A DNA stretch of 64,000 nt from Cytophagales bacterium. GTDB taxonomy: Bacteria; Bacteroidota; Bacteroidia; Cytophagales; Spirosomataceae. The notes under the pieces are model-generated. The model had not been told where the DNA came from. It saw only the letters and a list, made by a program, of their open reading frames with translations, and searched no databases. Made by a program: the position numbers and the translations under genes. The DNA is taken from the NCBI GenBank assembly GCA_013298025.1, contig JAAFJE010000001.1:1-64000 (forward strand). Direction: 5' to 3'. Shown here piece by piece: positions 18,230 to 26,762 of this stretch. How positions within the stretch are numbered: position 1 is the stretch's first letter; each line of letters begins with the position of its first letter.

Positions 18230-18593
18230 TTTTATGATTCTAAGGACAAGTCAATGAGCTATTGAGCTTCAATCAACGTGTCGCTTATTTTATGAATAAG
18301 TAAAATTATACAATACAAAAACAAGCGTTTGTTTTTGCGGTTAATCAAACAATATAAAGAATAATGTAAAATTGTGAGTTAGTTAATTGTGAATTAGCGA
18401 ATTATAAATTCGCTGAAAATCAATTCAATAATTCACAATTTTGCATTAATACTTAAACAATCAAGCTATATTATAATTAGCCAATAAAGATTATAAATAT
18501 TTGAAAATCAATCCACTAACTCACCATTCACTCATTCACTAACTCACCATTCACTCATTCACTAACTCACCATTCACTAACTCACGCAATAAT
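18230..18593. repeat. Repeat-filled spacer in the leu cluster
   Basis: No ORF. At 18516-18561 there are two exact head-to-tail copies of a 23-nt unit built from CTAACTCACC and ATTCACTCATTCA, followed by two partial copies up to the synthase stop codon. On the leuB side, 18365-18460 carries AATTGTGAATTAG-type repeats that can pair with AATTCACAATTTTGC across an AT-rich loop. The same short words recur near 3700, 8490, 32570, 50760 and 51030. Confidence 0.8.
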
Positions 18594-20111
18594 TTAGCTG
18601 ATAATATTCAACATTTTTTGTGTTGCTTTGATAGCTGAAACGGTTTGGTCAGAATCTAAACCCCTGGTTTTAAATTCTTTAGCATTATATTCCCATGTAA
18701 TAATGGTTTCGCACAAAGCGTCGGTTTTTCCACCGGGTGGAATGCGTACAGCGTAATCGGTAAGCGTAGGTAATGATGCACCATTTTGACAATAAATCTT
18801 TTTCAGGGCATTCATAAAGGCATCGTATTGCCCATCGCCTTGGGCATTTTCTTCAAAAATCTTCTCTCCTATTTGTACTTGCAAAGTCGCCGAGGGCTTG
18901 AGGTTTTTTGAATGCGTCAAAACGTAATTTAACACCACCACTTTTTCCTCAATAGTATTGCTATCAAGCACATCGGAGATGATATAAGGCAAATCGTCAC
19001 GTGTGACCATTTCTTTTCTATCGCCCAACTCAATGATGCGTTGCGTTACCTTTTTGAGGTCGGCATCGGCAAGTTTGATACCCAATTCTTGCAAATTTTT
19101 CTCAATATTCGCTTTACCCGAAGTTTTACCTAAAGCATATTTACGCTGACGACCGAAGCGTTCGGGCATCAAATCGTTGAAGTACAAGTTTTTCTTGTTA
19201 TCGCCATCGGCGTGAATACCAGCCGTTTGGGTAAATACATTTTCGCCTGTGATAGGCTTATTCACAGGGATTCTAAAGCCCGAAAACGTTTCAACCAATT
19301 TACTGATAGCATACAAAGACGTTTCTTGTACCGAAGTAGTTACTTCTTCTTTCAAGAAATCATTGATTACTGCAATAGCACTCGAAAGAGGTGCATTACC
19401 AGCCCGCTCGCCCATGCCATTGACGGTCAGATGCAAGCCATGTGCCCCTGCTTTTATCGCTTCTACCACATTGGCAATACTCAAATCGTAGTCGTTGTGG
19501 GCATGAAAATCGAAATGCGTTTGCGGATAACGATTCACCAACAAACCAATATATTCTCTTGTTTCCCAAGGTGTTAGCACACCCAAGGTATCTGGAAGCA
19601 ATACCCGTTGAATAGGTTGTTGTACCAAAAAATCGAGGTATTCGAGTACATATTCACGAGAGTTGCGCATACCATTGCTCCAATCTTCGAGATATACATT
19701 ACAAATAATTCCTTGGGCTTGTGCCAGCGAAATTACTTGGGCTATTTCGGCAAAATGTTGTGCAGGCGTTTTCTTCAACTGATGCGTCAGGTGATTCAAC
19801 GAGCCTTTGGTTAGCAAATTCATCACTTTAGCCCCAGTAGCCAACATCCAATTGATAGACGTTTCGCCATCGACAAAAGTCAAGACTTCTACTTTTTCTA
19901 ATAAATCATTTTCGGCAGCCCATGCTGTAATCTTTTTTACAGCCTGAAACTCTCCTTCCGACACCCTTGCAGATGCAATTTCGATACGGTCAACTTTTAC
20001 TTCCTGCAACAACAACTGTGCAATTGTCAGTTTTTCGGAAGCAGAAAAGGACACACCACTGGTTTGTTCTCCGTCACGGAGTGTGGTGTCCATTATTTCG
20101 ATATGTCTCAT
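18594..20111 (-). CDS. 2-isopropylmalate synthase / citramalate synthase family enzyme
   Basis: A 505-residue HMGL-like (DRE-TIM) condensing enzyme. The catalytic TIM barrel opens with MDTTLRDGEQTSGVSF (the DRDGE-type motif that binds metal) and includes HFHAHNDYDL (two metal-binding His) and GERAGNAPLSS. The C-terminal LeuA allosteric domain is present (about 385-505). Position between leuD and leuB points to leucine synthesis. However, related Bacteroidota enzymes may be (R)-citramalate synthases feeding isoleucine via LeuCDB, so no symbol is given. The start is the ATG at 20111 (MRHIEIMD); the 21 codons upstream are not conserved-looking and run into the inverted repeat. Confidence 0.9.
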   Translation of the reverse strand: MRHIEIMDTTLRDGEQTSGVSFSASEKLTIAQLLLQEVKVDRIEIASARVSEGEFQAVKKITAWAAENDLLEKVEVLTFVDGETSINWMLATGAKVMNLLTKGSLNHLTHQLKKTPAQHFAEIAQVISLAQAQGIICNVYLEDWSNGMRNSREYVLEYLDFLVQQPIQRVLLPDTLGVLTPWETREYIGLLVNRYPQTHFDFHAHNDYDLSIANVVEAIKAGAHGLHLTVNGMGERAGNAPLSSAIAVINDFLKEEVTTSVQETSLYAISKLVETFSGFRIPVNKPITGENVFTQTAGIHADGDNKKNLYFNDLMPERFGRQRKYALGKTSGKANIEKNLQELGIKLADADLKKVTQRIIELGDRKEMVTRDDLPYIISDVLDSNTIEEKVVVLNYVLTHSKNLKPSATLQVQIGEKIFEENAQGDGQYDAFMNALKKIYCQNGASLPTLTDYAVRIPPGGKTDALCETIITWEYNAKEFKTRGLDSDQTVSAIKATQKMLNIIS

Positions 20112-20133
20112 TAGTAAATGACAAATAGCCACG

Positions 20134-20186
20134 GGCTGTCGAGTATTGTTTTGTTTAAAAATCAAACAAAACAATACTCGACAGCC
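20134..20186. repeat. Perfect 23-bp inverted repeat between leuD and the synthase gene
   Basis: Arms 20134-20156 and 20164-20186 are exact reverse complements (arm begins GGCTGTCGAGTATTG) with a 7-nt loop, AAAAATC. It lies 16 nt past the leuD stop and 22 nt before the synthase ATG. No long T-run follows on the minus strand, so it is not a standard terminator; RNA-stability, attenuation or a small inserted element are possible. Confidence 0.85.
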
Positions 20187-20202
20187 TCAGCCATCTACAA
20201 TA

Positions 20203-20799
20203 TTAGTACAAACTTTTCTCTGCAAATACCTGAATGTCAGACTTTAGTGATTGTAAGTAATCAATATCATCGAAACCATTCAACATGTTATGTTTTTTGT
20301 AGCCATTGATATCGAAGCTTTCGCTTTCGCCCGTAGCAACGATAGTGATAGTTTGTGCAGGAAGGTCTATTACCAATTGTGCATTAGCATCTGCTTCGAT
20401 AGCTTGGAAGATTTTATCTAAAAATTCAGGACTCACTTGCACAGGTAAAATACCGATATTCAAAGAGTTATTTTTGAAAATATCTGCAAAAAAGCTTGAA
20501 ACCACACAACGGAAACCGTAGTCATAAATCGCCCAAGCGGCGTGTTCACGGCTAGAACCACTACCGAAGTTACGACCTGCAACCAAAATTTTGCCCGAAT
20601 ACGTTGGGTTATTCAATACAAAATCGGCTTTAGGTGTATCGTCGCCATTGTAACGCCAGTCACGGAAAAGGTTATCACCGAATCCTTCACGTTTGGTTGC
20701 TTTCAAGAAGCGAGCAGGGATGATTTGGTCGGTATCCACGTTTTCTAAAGGAAGTGGTACTGCCGAAGATGTTAATATTTGAAATTTATCGTATGCCAT
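20203..20799 (-). CDS. leuD: 3-isopropylmalate dehydratase small subunit
   Basis: A 198-residue swivel-domain subunit that pairs with LeuC to isomerise 2- to 3-isopropylmalate. Motifs VDTDQIIPARFLK (about 19-31) and GRNFGSGSSREHAAWAIYDYG are intact and diagnostic. The ATG at 20799 (MAYDKFQ) is chosen over the 15-codon extension because it fits family length. It is 89 nt downstream of leuC in the same transcript. Confidence 0.97.
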   Translation of the reverse strand: MAYDKFQILTSSAVPLPLENVDTDQIIPARFLKATKREGFGDNLFRDWRYNGDDTPKADFVLNNPTYSGKILVAGRNFGSGSSREHAAWAIYDYGFRCVVSSFFADIFKNNSLNIGILPVQVSPEFLDKIFQAIEADANAQLVIDLPAQTITIVATGESESFDINGYKKHNMLNGFDDIDYLQSLKSDIQVFAEKSLY

Positions 20800-20888
20800 T
20801 GTTTGAGGGCTATCAAGTATGAAAGGTATCGTACTTTCTAGCAATTAATTTTGTAATAAAACGCAATAAAGTAAACCAAGCTTATGGT

Positions 20889-22292
20889 TTACAACAATAC
20901 TCTTGGGTCGGTTACTACGCCCGTTACAGCCGCAGCCGCAGCCACCAACGGAGAAGCCAACAAAGTACGAGAACCTGGTCCTTGGCGACCCTCGAAGTTA
21001 CGGTTTGACGTACTTACAGCGTATTTGCCCGCAGGAATTTTATCGTCGTTCATGGCCAAACACGCCGAACAACCCGGCTGACGCAATTGGAAACCAGCTT
21101 CGGTAAGGATTTCTAAAATACCTTCTTCTTTGATTTGTGCTTCTACGATATGCGAACCTGGCACCAACCAAGCCGTGATGTGGTCGGCCTTTTTACGACC
21201 TTTTACCAAAGAAGCAAAAGCTCGGAAGTCTTCGATACGACCGTTGGTACAGCTACCCAAAAATACGTAATCTACTTTTTTACCGATAATACTCTCATTT
21301 TCAGCAAATCCCATGTAGTTCAACGACTTTTTGTAAGAAGCTTCACCGTCTTTTACCTCAGCAGCCGTAGGAATACGTTTGGTAATACCCGTGCCTAAAC
21401 CTGGGTTTGTACCATAAGTAATTTGTGGCTCGATTTGGGCAGCATCGTAAGTCAATTCATAATCAAACGTAGCCCCTTCGTCGGTTTTCAAGGTTTTCCA
21501 GTAAGCCAAGGCTTTTTCCCAAGCCTCGCCTTTAGGTGCTTTCTCACGACCATTCAAATAAGCAAAAGTAGTTTCGTCTGGTGCAATCATACCACCTCTT
21601 GCACCCATTTCGATAGAAAGGTTACACACCGTCATACGGCCTTCCATCGACATACTTTCAAATACTTCACCAGCGTATTCTACGAAATATCCTGTAGCAC
21701 CCGAAGCTGTAATTTGTGAAATAATAAACAAAGCCACATCTTTAGGCACAACACCTTTGCCCAATTGGCCATTGATAGTAATACGCATTTTCTTTGGCTT
21801 TGGCTGCATGATACATTGCGACGAAAGTACCATTTCAACCTCAGAAGTACCAATACCAAACGCAATTGCACCAAATGCACCGTGTGTTGAGGTATGCGAG
21901 TCACCACAAACGATGGTCATACCCGGCAACGTAATACCGTTTTCGGGGCCTACCACGTGTACAATTCCGTTTTTAGGGTCGCCTAATCCCCAGTGAGAAA
22001 TGCCGTATTTAGCGGTATTTTCTTCCAATGCTCTCAACTGATTCGCCGAAAGTGGGTCTTCTACAGGTAAATGCTGGTTGATGGTTGGCGTATTGTGGTC
22101 GGCTGTAGCGAAAGTTCTTTCTGGATACAACACCCCAATGCCTCTTGTTTCAAGACCTAAGAAAGCAACTGGGCTAGTTACTTCGTGGATAAAATGACGG
22201 TCGATAAACAAAACATCTGGACCATCTTCGATATGGCGGACAACGTGGGCATCCCACACTTTGTCAAACAAGGTACTTGCTGCGTTACTCAT
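20889..22292 (-). CDS. leuC: 3-isopropylmalate dehydratase large subunit
   Basis: A 467-residue aconitase-family subunit holding the catalytic [4Fe-4S] cluster. Cluster ligands appear as FLGSCTNGR and the pair in [10 protein letters not shown]. Other signatures include [19 protein letters not shown] and [10 protein letters not shown]. It is the first gene of the minus-strand leucine cluster. The ATG at 22292 ([16 protein letters not shown]) fits family length; 25 upstream codons in frame are rejected. The 291-nt gap upstream is AT-rich and shows no clear leader-peptide ORF rich in Leu codons. Confidence 0.97.
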   Translation of the reverse strand: MSNAASTLFDKVWDAHVVRHIEDGPDVLFIDRHFIHEVTSPVAFLGLETRGIGVLYPERTFATADHNTPTINQHLPVEDPLSANQLRALEENTAKYGISHWGLGDPKNGIVHVVGPENGITLPGMTIVCGDSHTSTHGAFGAIAFGIGTSEVEMVLSSQCIMQPKPKKMRITINGQLGKGVVPKDVALFIISQITASGATGYFVEYAGEVFESMSMEGRMTVCNLSIEMGARGGMIAPDETTFAYLNGREKAPKGEAWEKALAYWKTLKTDEGATFDYELTYDAAQIEPQITYGTNPGLGTGITKRIPTAAEVKDGEASYKKSLNYMGFAENESIIGKKVDYVFLGSCTNGRIEDFRAFASLVKGRKKADHITAWLVPGSHIVEAQIKEEGILEILTEAGFQLRQPGCSACLAMNDDKIPAGKYAVSTSNRNFEGRQGPGSRTLLASPLVAAAAAVTGVVTDPRVLL

Positions 22293-22583
22293 GTATGGTA
22301 ATAGGAAAAATGTGTAAATGTGATAAAATGCGTTAGCGTTCAGCGTATTCCATCTTCTTGGCAACACCCAAAAACCGTCGATAGGCTTTTGCTTTTGCGT
22401 AGGTTTATACGCTTTTTTAGCATAACTGAATTATACAACAAATTTCCACAAAATAATCTAATTACTCATAACGCCAAGCGTTCAAACAATAGCGATTTTA
22501 GTCCACTTGCTTGATTTTGGCTATCAAACTACTGTTTTTATATAAACATATAGCTATAATTTAGGATAAAAAACAGAGAAGTA

Positions 22584-23066
22584 TTAGTGCGTTTCTATAA
22601 GTTTATCCCATAGCATACTTACAAATTCTTCTCTCAGCATCTTGTCGGTAAGGTTGCTATGTAAATCTGAGTAAAACCTACACGTTTTATTTTCGTGGTC
22701 TAGCAGAATTTTAAAGTTTAAATCTAGTGCATTCGTGAGAATAGCCGTTTGTTTTCCTAAATATTCCACATCTTCATATTCCACAAGTGTAATACAAAGA
22801 AATGTATCAGGTTCGACTTGCTGTATTGACTTCACTGTAAAATTCTTGAGTTGCCTAAGATTCAGATTCGCCAAGGTATTTTTTAACACTTGCGTATCAA
22901 CATTTCTTTTCACCGCCACAGTAAGGTCTAGTGTTTCGGCGAAACTGATGGCATAGTCTTTATCGGATGAAGCTTGATTGAAATTTGACGAGGCTCTATT
23001 TGCTGATAGAAGGTTTTGTACAAGTCTTGCCGTGAGTATAATAACAGCAATAATTATAATTTTCAT
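22584..23066 (-). CDS. Unknown protein with N-terminal membrane anchor
   Basis: A 160-residue protein I do not recognise. It opens with a strongly hydrophobic stretch (MKIIIIAVIILTARLV) that could be an uncleaved anchor. The rest looks like a mixed alpha/beta domain (about 40-155) with segments such as FLCITLVEYEDVEYLG and HENKTCRFYSD. It lies in a very AT-rich patch next to two other accessory-looking genes. An RNA upstream of it (23067-23200) shows nothing clear. Real-gene status rests on length, an ATG start and an amino-acid composition typical of a folded domain. Confidence 0.5.
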   Translation of the reverse strand: MKIIIIAVIILTARLVQNLLSANRASSNFNQASSDKDYAISFAETLDLTVAVKRNVDTQVLKNTLANLNLRQLKNFTVKSIQQVEPDTFLCITLVEYEDVEYLGKQTAILTNALDLNFKILLDHENKTCRFYSDLHSNLTDKMLREEFVSMLWDKLIETH

Positions 23067-23202
23067 GATTAGGAGTTGAATTTAAGGATTGAATGAATAA
23101 ATTTTAGATAATATGAAAATACGTCAAATTTCAGTTCATTACAAGCACTTGAGAAAACATCTAACGCAGATCAACCCATTCTTCATATAATAGGCAGATA
23201 TT

Positions 23203-23268
23203 TACATTTTTTCCTTTGAAAAAATGTAGATTTACACAAATAATCAAATGAAAAAATGTTAAGAAGCC
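23203..23268 (+). repeat. Direct repeat copy 1: relic of the ATPase leader and start codon
   Basis: Positions 23208-23268 match 23755-23815 at 59 of 61 positions. The repeat includes the ATPase gene's ATG TTA AGA AGC start; here it runs on as CCCCTTTATATTGG and loses the frame. Its left part (23203-23228) is a perfect 11-bp inverted repeat, TACATTTTTTC-CTTT-GAAAAAATGTA, that could be an operator or hairpin. Confidence 0.85.
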
Positions 23269-23288
23269 CCTTTATATTGGCTCCTGTT

Positions 23289-23573
23289 TTAGTTTTCATC
23301 CAAATAATTATCCAATATTTCAGTAATTAATTCCGATTGCATCGAGTCTGACAATAATTCAAATGTATATTTATCCTGCTTTTTGTTGAAATGTTTGGGT
23401 GCTGTTGCAAATAATGTCATTTGATTAAAGTCATCATTTTTTTCTTTTCTATTAACGTAATCTCCCATTTCAGCCAAACCAACGAGTAATCTTTTCAATA
23501 TATTATCAATCGCCTCCACACTATTAGCCACTCCTATACCTGATGGCAAGGCAGCGTTTTTCTTAATCATCAC
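23289..23573 (-). CDS. Small orphan protein between two copies of a direct repeat
   Basis: A 94-residue, Lys/Asp/Asn-rich protein starting MMIKKNAALPSG. It looks mostly helical, with an amphipathic segment VEAIDNILKRLLVGLAEMGDYV and an acidic C-terminus (ELITEILDNYLDEN). I do not recognise the family. It is transcribed opposite to the DUF4143 ATPase and lies exactly inside the interval bracketed by the 61-bp direct repeat, so it may have arrived with, or been trapped by, that duplication. A small regulator or antitoxin role is possible but unsupported. Confidence 0.45.
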   Translation of the reverse strand: MMIKKNAALPSGIGVANSVEAIDNILKRLLVGLAEMGDYVNRKEKNDDFNQMTLFATAPKHFNKKQDKYTFELLSDSMQSELITEILDNYLDEN

Positions 23574-23754
23574 TCAATGCTATATTTTTAGATTTTGATA
23601 TATTTTCTCCAGCATATTTTATCCAAAAATACAAAAACAGAACAGGTTTTCCATTCTTTATACTACTTTGTTTGTAACAAACTTACAATAACTTCCAAAC
23701 ATTTTTTACCTAGAAAGTATGGTACAATCATAATAAACTTTATCATTTACACAC

Positions 23755-23815
23755 TTTTTCCTTTGAAAAAATGTATTTTTACACAAATAATCAAATGAAA
23801 AAATGTTAAGAAGCC
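23755..23815 (+). repeat. Direct repeat copy 2: leader and first codons of the ATPase gene
   Basis: The intact copy of the repeat, ending inside the ATPase gene (start codon at 23803). It holds two GAAAAAATGT words and a weaker form of the inverted repeat seen in copy 1 (two mismatches in the left arm). Confidence 0.85.
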
Positions 23816-25086
23816 TTTATAAAGATTTGGTTCATTGGAAAAATTCATCCAATAGAAAGCCGCTTATTTTGCAAGGAGCAAGACAAGTGGGTAAAACTTG
23901 GTTGATGAAAGACTTTGGCAAACAGGAATTTGAGCATACTGTTTACTTGAATTTCGAGAGTAGCGAAAGGCTAAAAAGTTTATTTTCAGTCGATTTTGAT
24001 ATACAAAGCATCATTACCACGATTGAAATTGAAGTAGGCTATAAAATTCAGGCAGACAAATGTTTACTCATTTTTGATGAAATTCAAGAAGCCACAAAAG
24101 GACTTACTGCTTTAAAGTACTTCTACGAACAAGCACCAGAATATTTTATCATTGCCGCTGGTTCGCTGTTGGGCGTTTCTTTACAAAAAAGTACGTCTTT
24201 TCCCGTTGGGAAAGTAGATTTTTTGCAAATGTACCCGATGAGCTTTGTCGAGTTTTTAGAAAATACTGGTCAACAATTGCTCTTAGCCCAACTTGAAGCG
24301 CAAAACTGGGCTATAATAGATACTTTTCACGATACATTAGTCGATTTGCTACGACGCTATTATTTCGTAGGTGGAATGCCCGAAGCGGTTGCCCATTACA
24401 TCCAATTTCAAGATTTGTATCAAGTACGGGAGATTCAAAACAAAATTCTGTTGGGTTATGAAAACGATTTTGCTAAATACGCTCCCATCGAAACAGTACC
24501 CAAAATTCGCTTGGTGTGGAGTCATTTGATTAGTCAATTGGCAAAAGAAAATCGGAAATTTATTTATGGACAAATCAAGAAGGGTTCAAGAGCAAAAGAT
24601 TTTGAAACGGCTATCAGATGGCTTACGGATGCAGGTTTAGTGCTGAAAGTGAATATCGTCGAAAAACCAACCATTCCGCTAAGTGCATATGCTGATATTG
24701 ATATTTTCAAATTGTTTTGTCTGGATGTGGGCTTGCTCAATGCGATGGCAGGTATTTCGCCTAAAATATTGTTAGAAAAAAACAGTATTTTGACAGAGTT
24801 TAAAGGAGCGTTAACCGAGCAGTTTGTGGCACAGCAATTGAAAATCAAACATGAAATCTATTATTGGTCTGCCCCAAATGCTACGGCTGAAATAGATTTT
24901 ATGATTCAAAAAGAACAAAGCATTATTCCGATAGAAGTAAAAGCCGAAGAAAACCTCAAATCGAAAAGCCTGAAAGTATTCGTCGAGAAGTTCCAAACAG
25001 AGCAGAACCTGCGGTTTTCAATGAATCGTCATAGAGTGCAAAATTGGATGATTAATATGCCTTTATATACGGTGAATGGTTTGTAA
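23803..25086 (+). CDS. AAA_14/DUF4143 family ATPase
   Basis: A 427-residue STAND/AAA-like ATPase of the AAA_14-DUF4143 type. Walker A is GARQVGKTW (about 25-33), Walker B LLIFDEIQEA (about 87-96), then AAGSLLGVS. The DUF4143 part follows (about 195-400), ending in a PD-(D/E)xK-like nuclease fold with AEIDFMIQ (about 361) and IPIEVKAEE (about 376). Members are common, often multi-copy in Bacteroidota and archaea, and their function is not established; DNA- or mobile-element-related roles are suspected. Base composition is more AT-rich than its neighbours, and its 5' leader is duplicated upstream, both hinting at lateral movement. Confidence 0.9.
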   Translation: MLRSLYKDLVHWKNSSNRKPLILQGARQVGKTWLMKDFGKQEFEHTVYLNFESSERLKSLFSVDFDIQSIITTIEIEVGYKIQADKCLLIFDEIQEATKGLTALKYFYEQAPEYFIIAAGSLLGVSLQKSTSFPVGKVDFLQMYPMSFVEFLENTGQQLLLAQLEAQNWAIIDTFHDTLVDLLRRYYFVGGMPEAVAHYIQFQDLYQVREIQNKILLGYENDFAKYAPIETVPKIRLVWSHLISQLAKENRKFIYGQIKKGSRAKDFETAIRWLTDAGLVLKVNIVEKPTIPLSAYADIDIFKLFCLDVGLLNAMAGISPKILLEKNSILTEFKGALTEQFVAQQLKIKHEIYYWSAPNATAEIDFMIQKEQSIIPIEVKAEENLKSKSLKVFVEKFQTEQNLRFSMNRHRVQNWMINMPLYTVNGL

Positions 25087-25272
25087 AAGCTTTTGTCTAA
25101 GGAATAAAAATCATTGCTTCTCCACAAAAGAGCGGCGTTTTCGTACCTTTTCTCTTCATAAACCCTATTGAAAAAACCATTTTATTTAAACTTATTTATT
25201 TTTTTTATAACAATATTAATACAGTGCGAGTTTTAGATAACATAAGAGTAGTAGGAGCAACAGCAAGCGACG

Positions 25273-25280
25273 TATATTTG
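25273..25280 (+). promoter_or_regulatory. Bacteroidota -7 box for the MFS gene
   Basis: TATATTTG fits TAnnTTTG and gives a leader of about 65 nt for the MFS gene. No -33 TTG is present at the ideal distance. Confidence 0.45.
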
Positions 25281-25312
25281 TACTTCATTAACCATTTATA
25301 TAACATTTATAA

Positions 25313-25336
25313 GAAAAGCGGTATAAACCGCTTTTC
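25313..25336 (+). promoter_or_regulatory. Leader hairpin just before the MFS start codon
   Basis: A perfect 10-bp stem, GAAAAGCGGT / ACCGCTTTTC, with loop ATAA, followed by CTTTCTG and the ATG 15 nt later. It is shaped like an attenuator, or a hairpin next to the ribosome-binding region. Confidence 0.55.
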
Positions 25337-25350
25337 CTTTCTGTACGACA

Positions 25351-26574
25351 ATGAAGTATTGGAGACTAAAAATAAGCTTGTTTATCAACTACTTTCTCTT
25401 TGCCATGCTGCTCAATAGCGTTGGCACGGTCATTTTACAAGTACAATCTTCATTTGGCGTGTTGGCCTCGGAGGCAGGTATTTTAGAAGCCTTCAAAGAT
25501 TTAAGCATTGCTATTACCTCATTTTTTATTGCTTCTTCTATTCATCGATTGGGTTACAAAAATGCCATGCTCTTAGCCTTGGGACTTGTGACCCTTGCCT
25601 GTTTGGCTATGCCTTTGTTGCATACTTTCTGGATGACCAAGGTACTTTTTGCCACAACAGGCATCTCTTTTGCCTTAATCAAAGTATCGGTGTATGCCAC
25701 CATTGGCATGGTGACAACCGACGAAGCCGAGCATATCAGCGTCATGAATTTCATCGAATCGTTTTTCATGATAGGCATTCTTACGGGTTATTTCATTTTC
25801 AGTTATTTTATTGATGATAGCGGTCGAGCGTCGTTGGCTTGGACGCAAGTGTATTATTTGCTTGCCTTTTTGGCAAGTGTTGCGTTCTTGCTTTTGTGGA
25901 GTACTCCTTTGGCCCATACTGCTCAAACCAGTGCAGAAAATAACCCAAGTTCTTTTGCCGAAATGTTCCGTTTGGCTATCGTGCCTATTGTCTTGGTCTT
26001 TGTGGCGAGTGCCTTTATTTATGTACTTATCGAGCAAAGTATCATGAGTTGGCTGCCTACCTTCAACAGTCAAGTATTGCGTTTGCCTGCCACTTTGAGC
26101 GTACAAATGGCCAGTATTTTGGCTGCTTCTACGGCATTAGGAAGGTTTGTAGCTGGGATTTTGCTCCGAAAAATACAATGGATTTATGTATTGATTGCTT
26201 GTATTGTACTGGCTGGTGGGCTAGTGATGGTAGCATTACCTCTGGCACAAAATAGCAGTGCCGTAGCCATCACGGGGTGGAGTAATGCTCCAGTGGTCGC
26301 TTTTGTTTTTCCCTTGATAGGTTTGCTTATCGCACCCATCTATCCTGCCATTAATTCCACCATTTTGAGTGCCTTGCCGAAAGCCCAACATGGCATGATG
26401 TCGGGGCTAATCGTTATTTTCTCGGCACTTGGAGGTACAACAGGCTCTTTGATTACAGGCAATATTTTTGAACATTTTGGCGGACAAACAGCATTTTATT
26501 TTTCATTACTTCCGATGGGAATTTTGATTGTTTTATTGTTGAAATTTTATAAACTACAACAAAAACATCATTAA
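25351..26574 (+). CDS. MFS transporter, probably for a sugar
   Basis: A 407-residue protein with about twelve predicted membrane helices and a short cytoplasmic loop in the middle (TAQTSAENNPSSFAEM, about 190-206). The overall pattern resembles the FHS/FucP-TsgA branch of the major facilitator superfamily. It is followed by a trehalase gene on the same strand (188-nt gap), so uptake of trehalose or of a trehalase product is a reasonable inference. No substrate residues can be read out. The start is the ATG at 25351 (MKYWRLKISLF). Confidence 0.85.
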   Translation: MKYWRLKISLFINYFLFAMLLNSVGTVILQVQSSFGVLASEAGILEAFKDLSIAITSFFIASSIHRLGYKNAMLLALGLVTLACLAMPLLHTFWMTKVLFATTGISFALIKVSVYATIGMVTTDEAEHISVMNFIESFFMIGILTGYFIFSYFIDDSGRASLAWTQVYYLLAFLASVAFLLLWSTPLAHTAQTSAENNPSSFAEMFRLAIVPIVLVFVASAFIYVLIEQSIMSWLPTFNSQVLRLPATLSVQMASILAASTALGRFVAGILLRKIQWIYVLIACIVLAGGLVMVALPLAQNSSAVAITGWSNAPVVAFVFPLIGLLIAPIYPAINSTILSALPKAQHGMMSGLIVIFSALGGTTGSLITGNIFEHFGGQTAFYFSLLPMGILIVLLLKFYKLQQKHH

Positions 26575-26762
26575 AATACCCAAAGATAAACCCCTCTCTT
26601 GCTATACCTTGGCAATAGCTTACAGTCTTTATTTGCCATACTGAGTACAATTTTTAGTTGTAAAAATTATAAATTTTACAATTGTTAAATCAAAATCAAT
26701 ACATTGCAATAAAAAATCCACATAAAAGTACATTATCCATTAACCATTTTTACCTTAATCTA

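Noticed and set aside
18516-18590. Possible CRISPR array because of tandem 23-nt units
   Set aside because: The units are contiguous with no unique spacers, and no cas genes are present.
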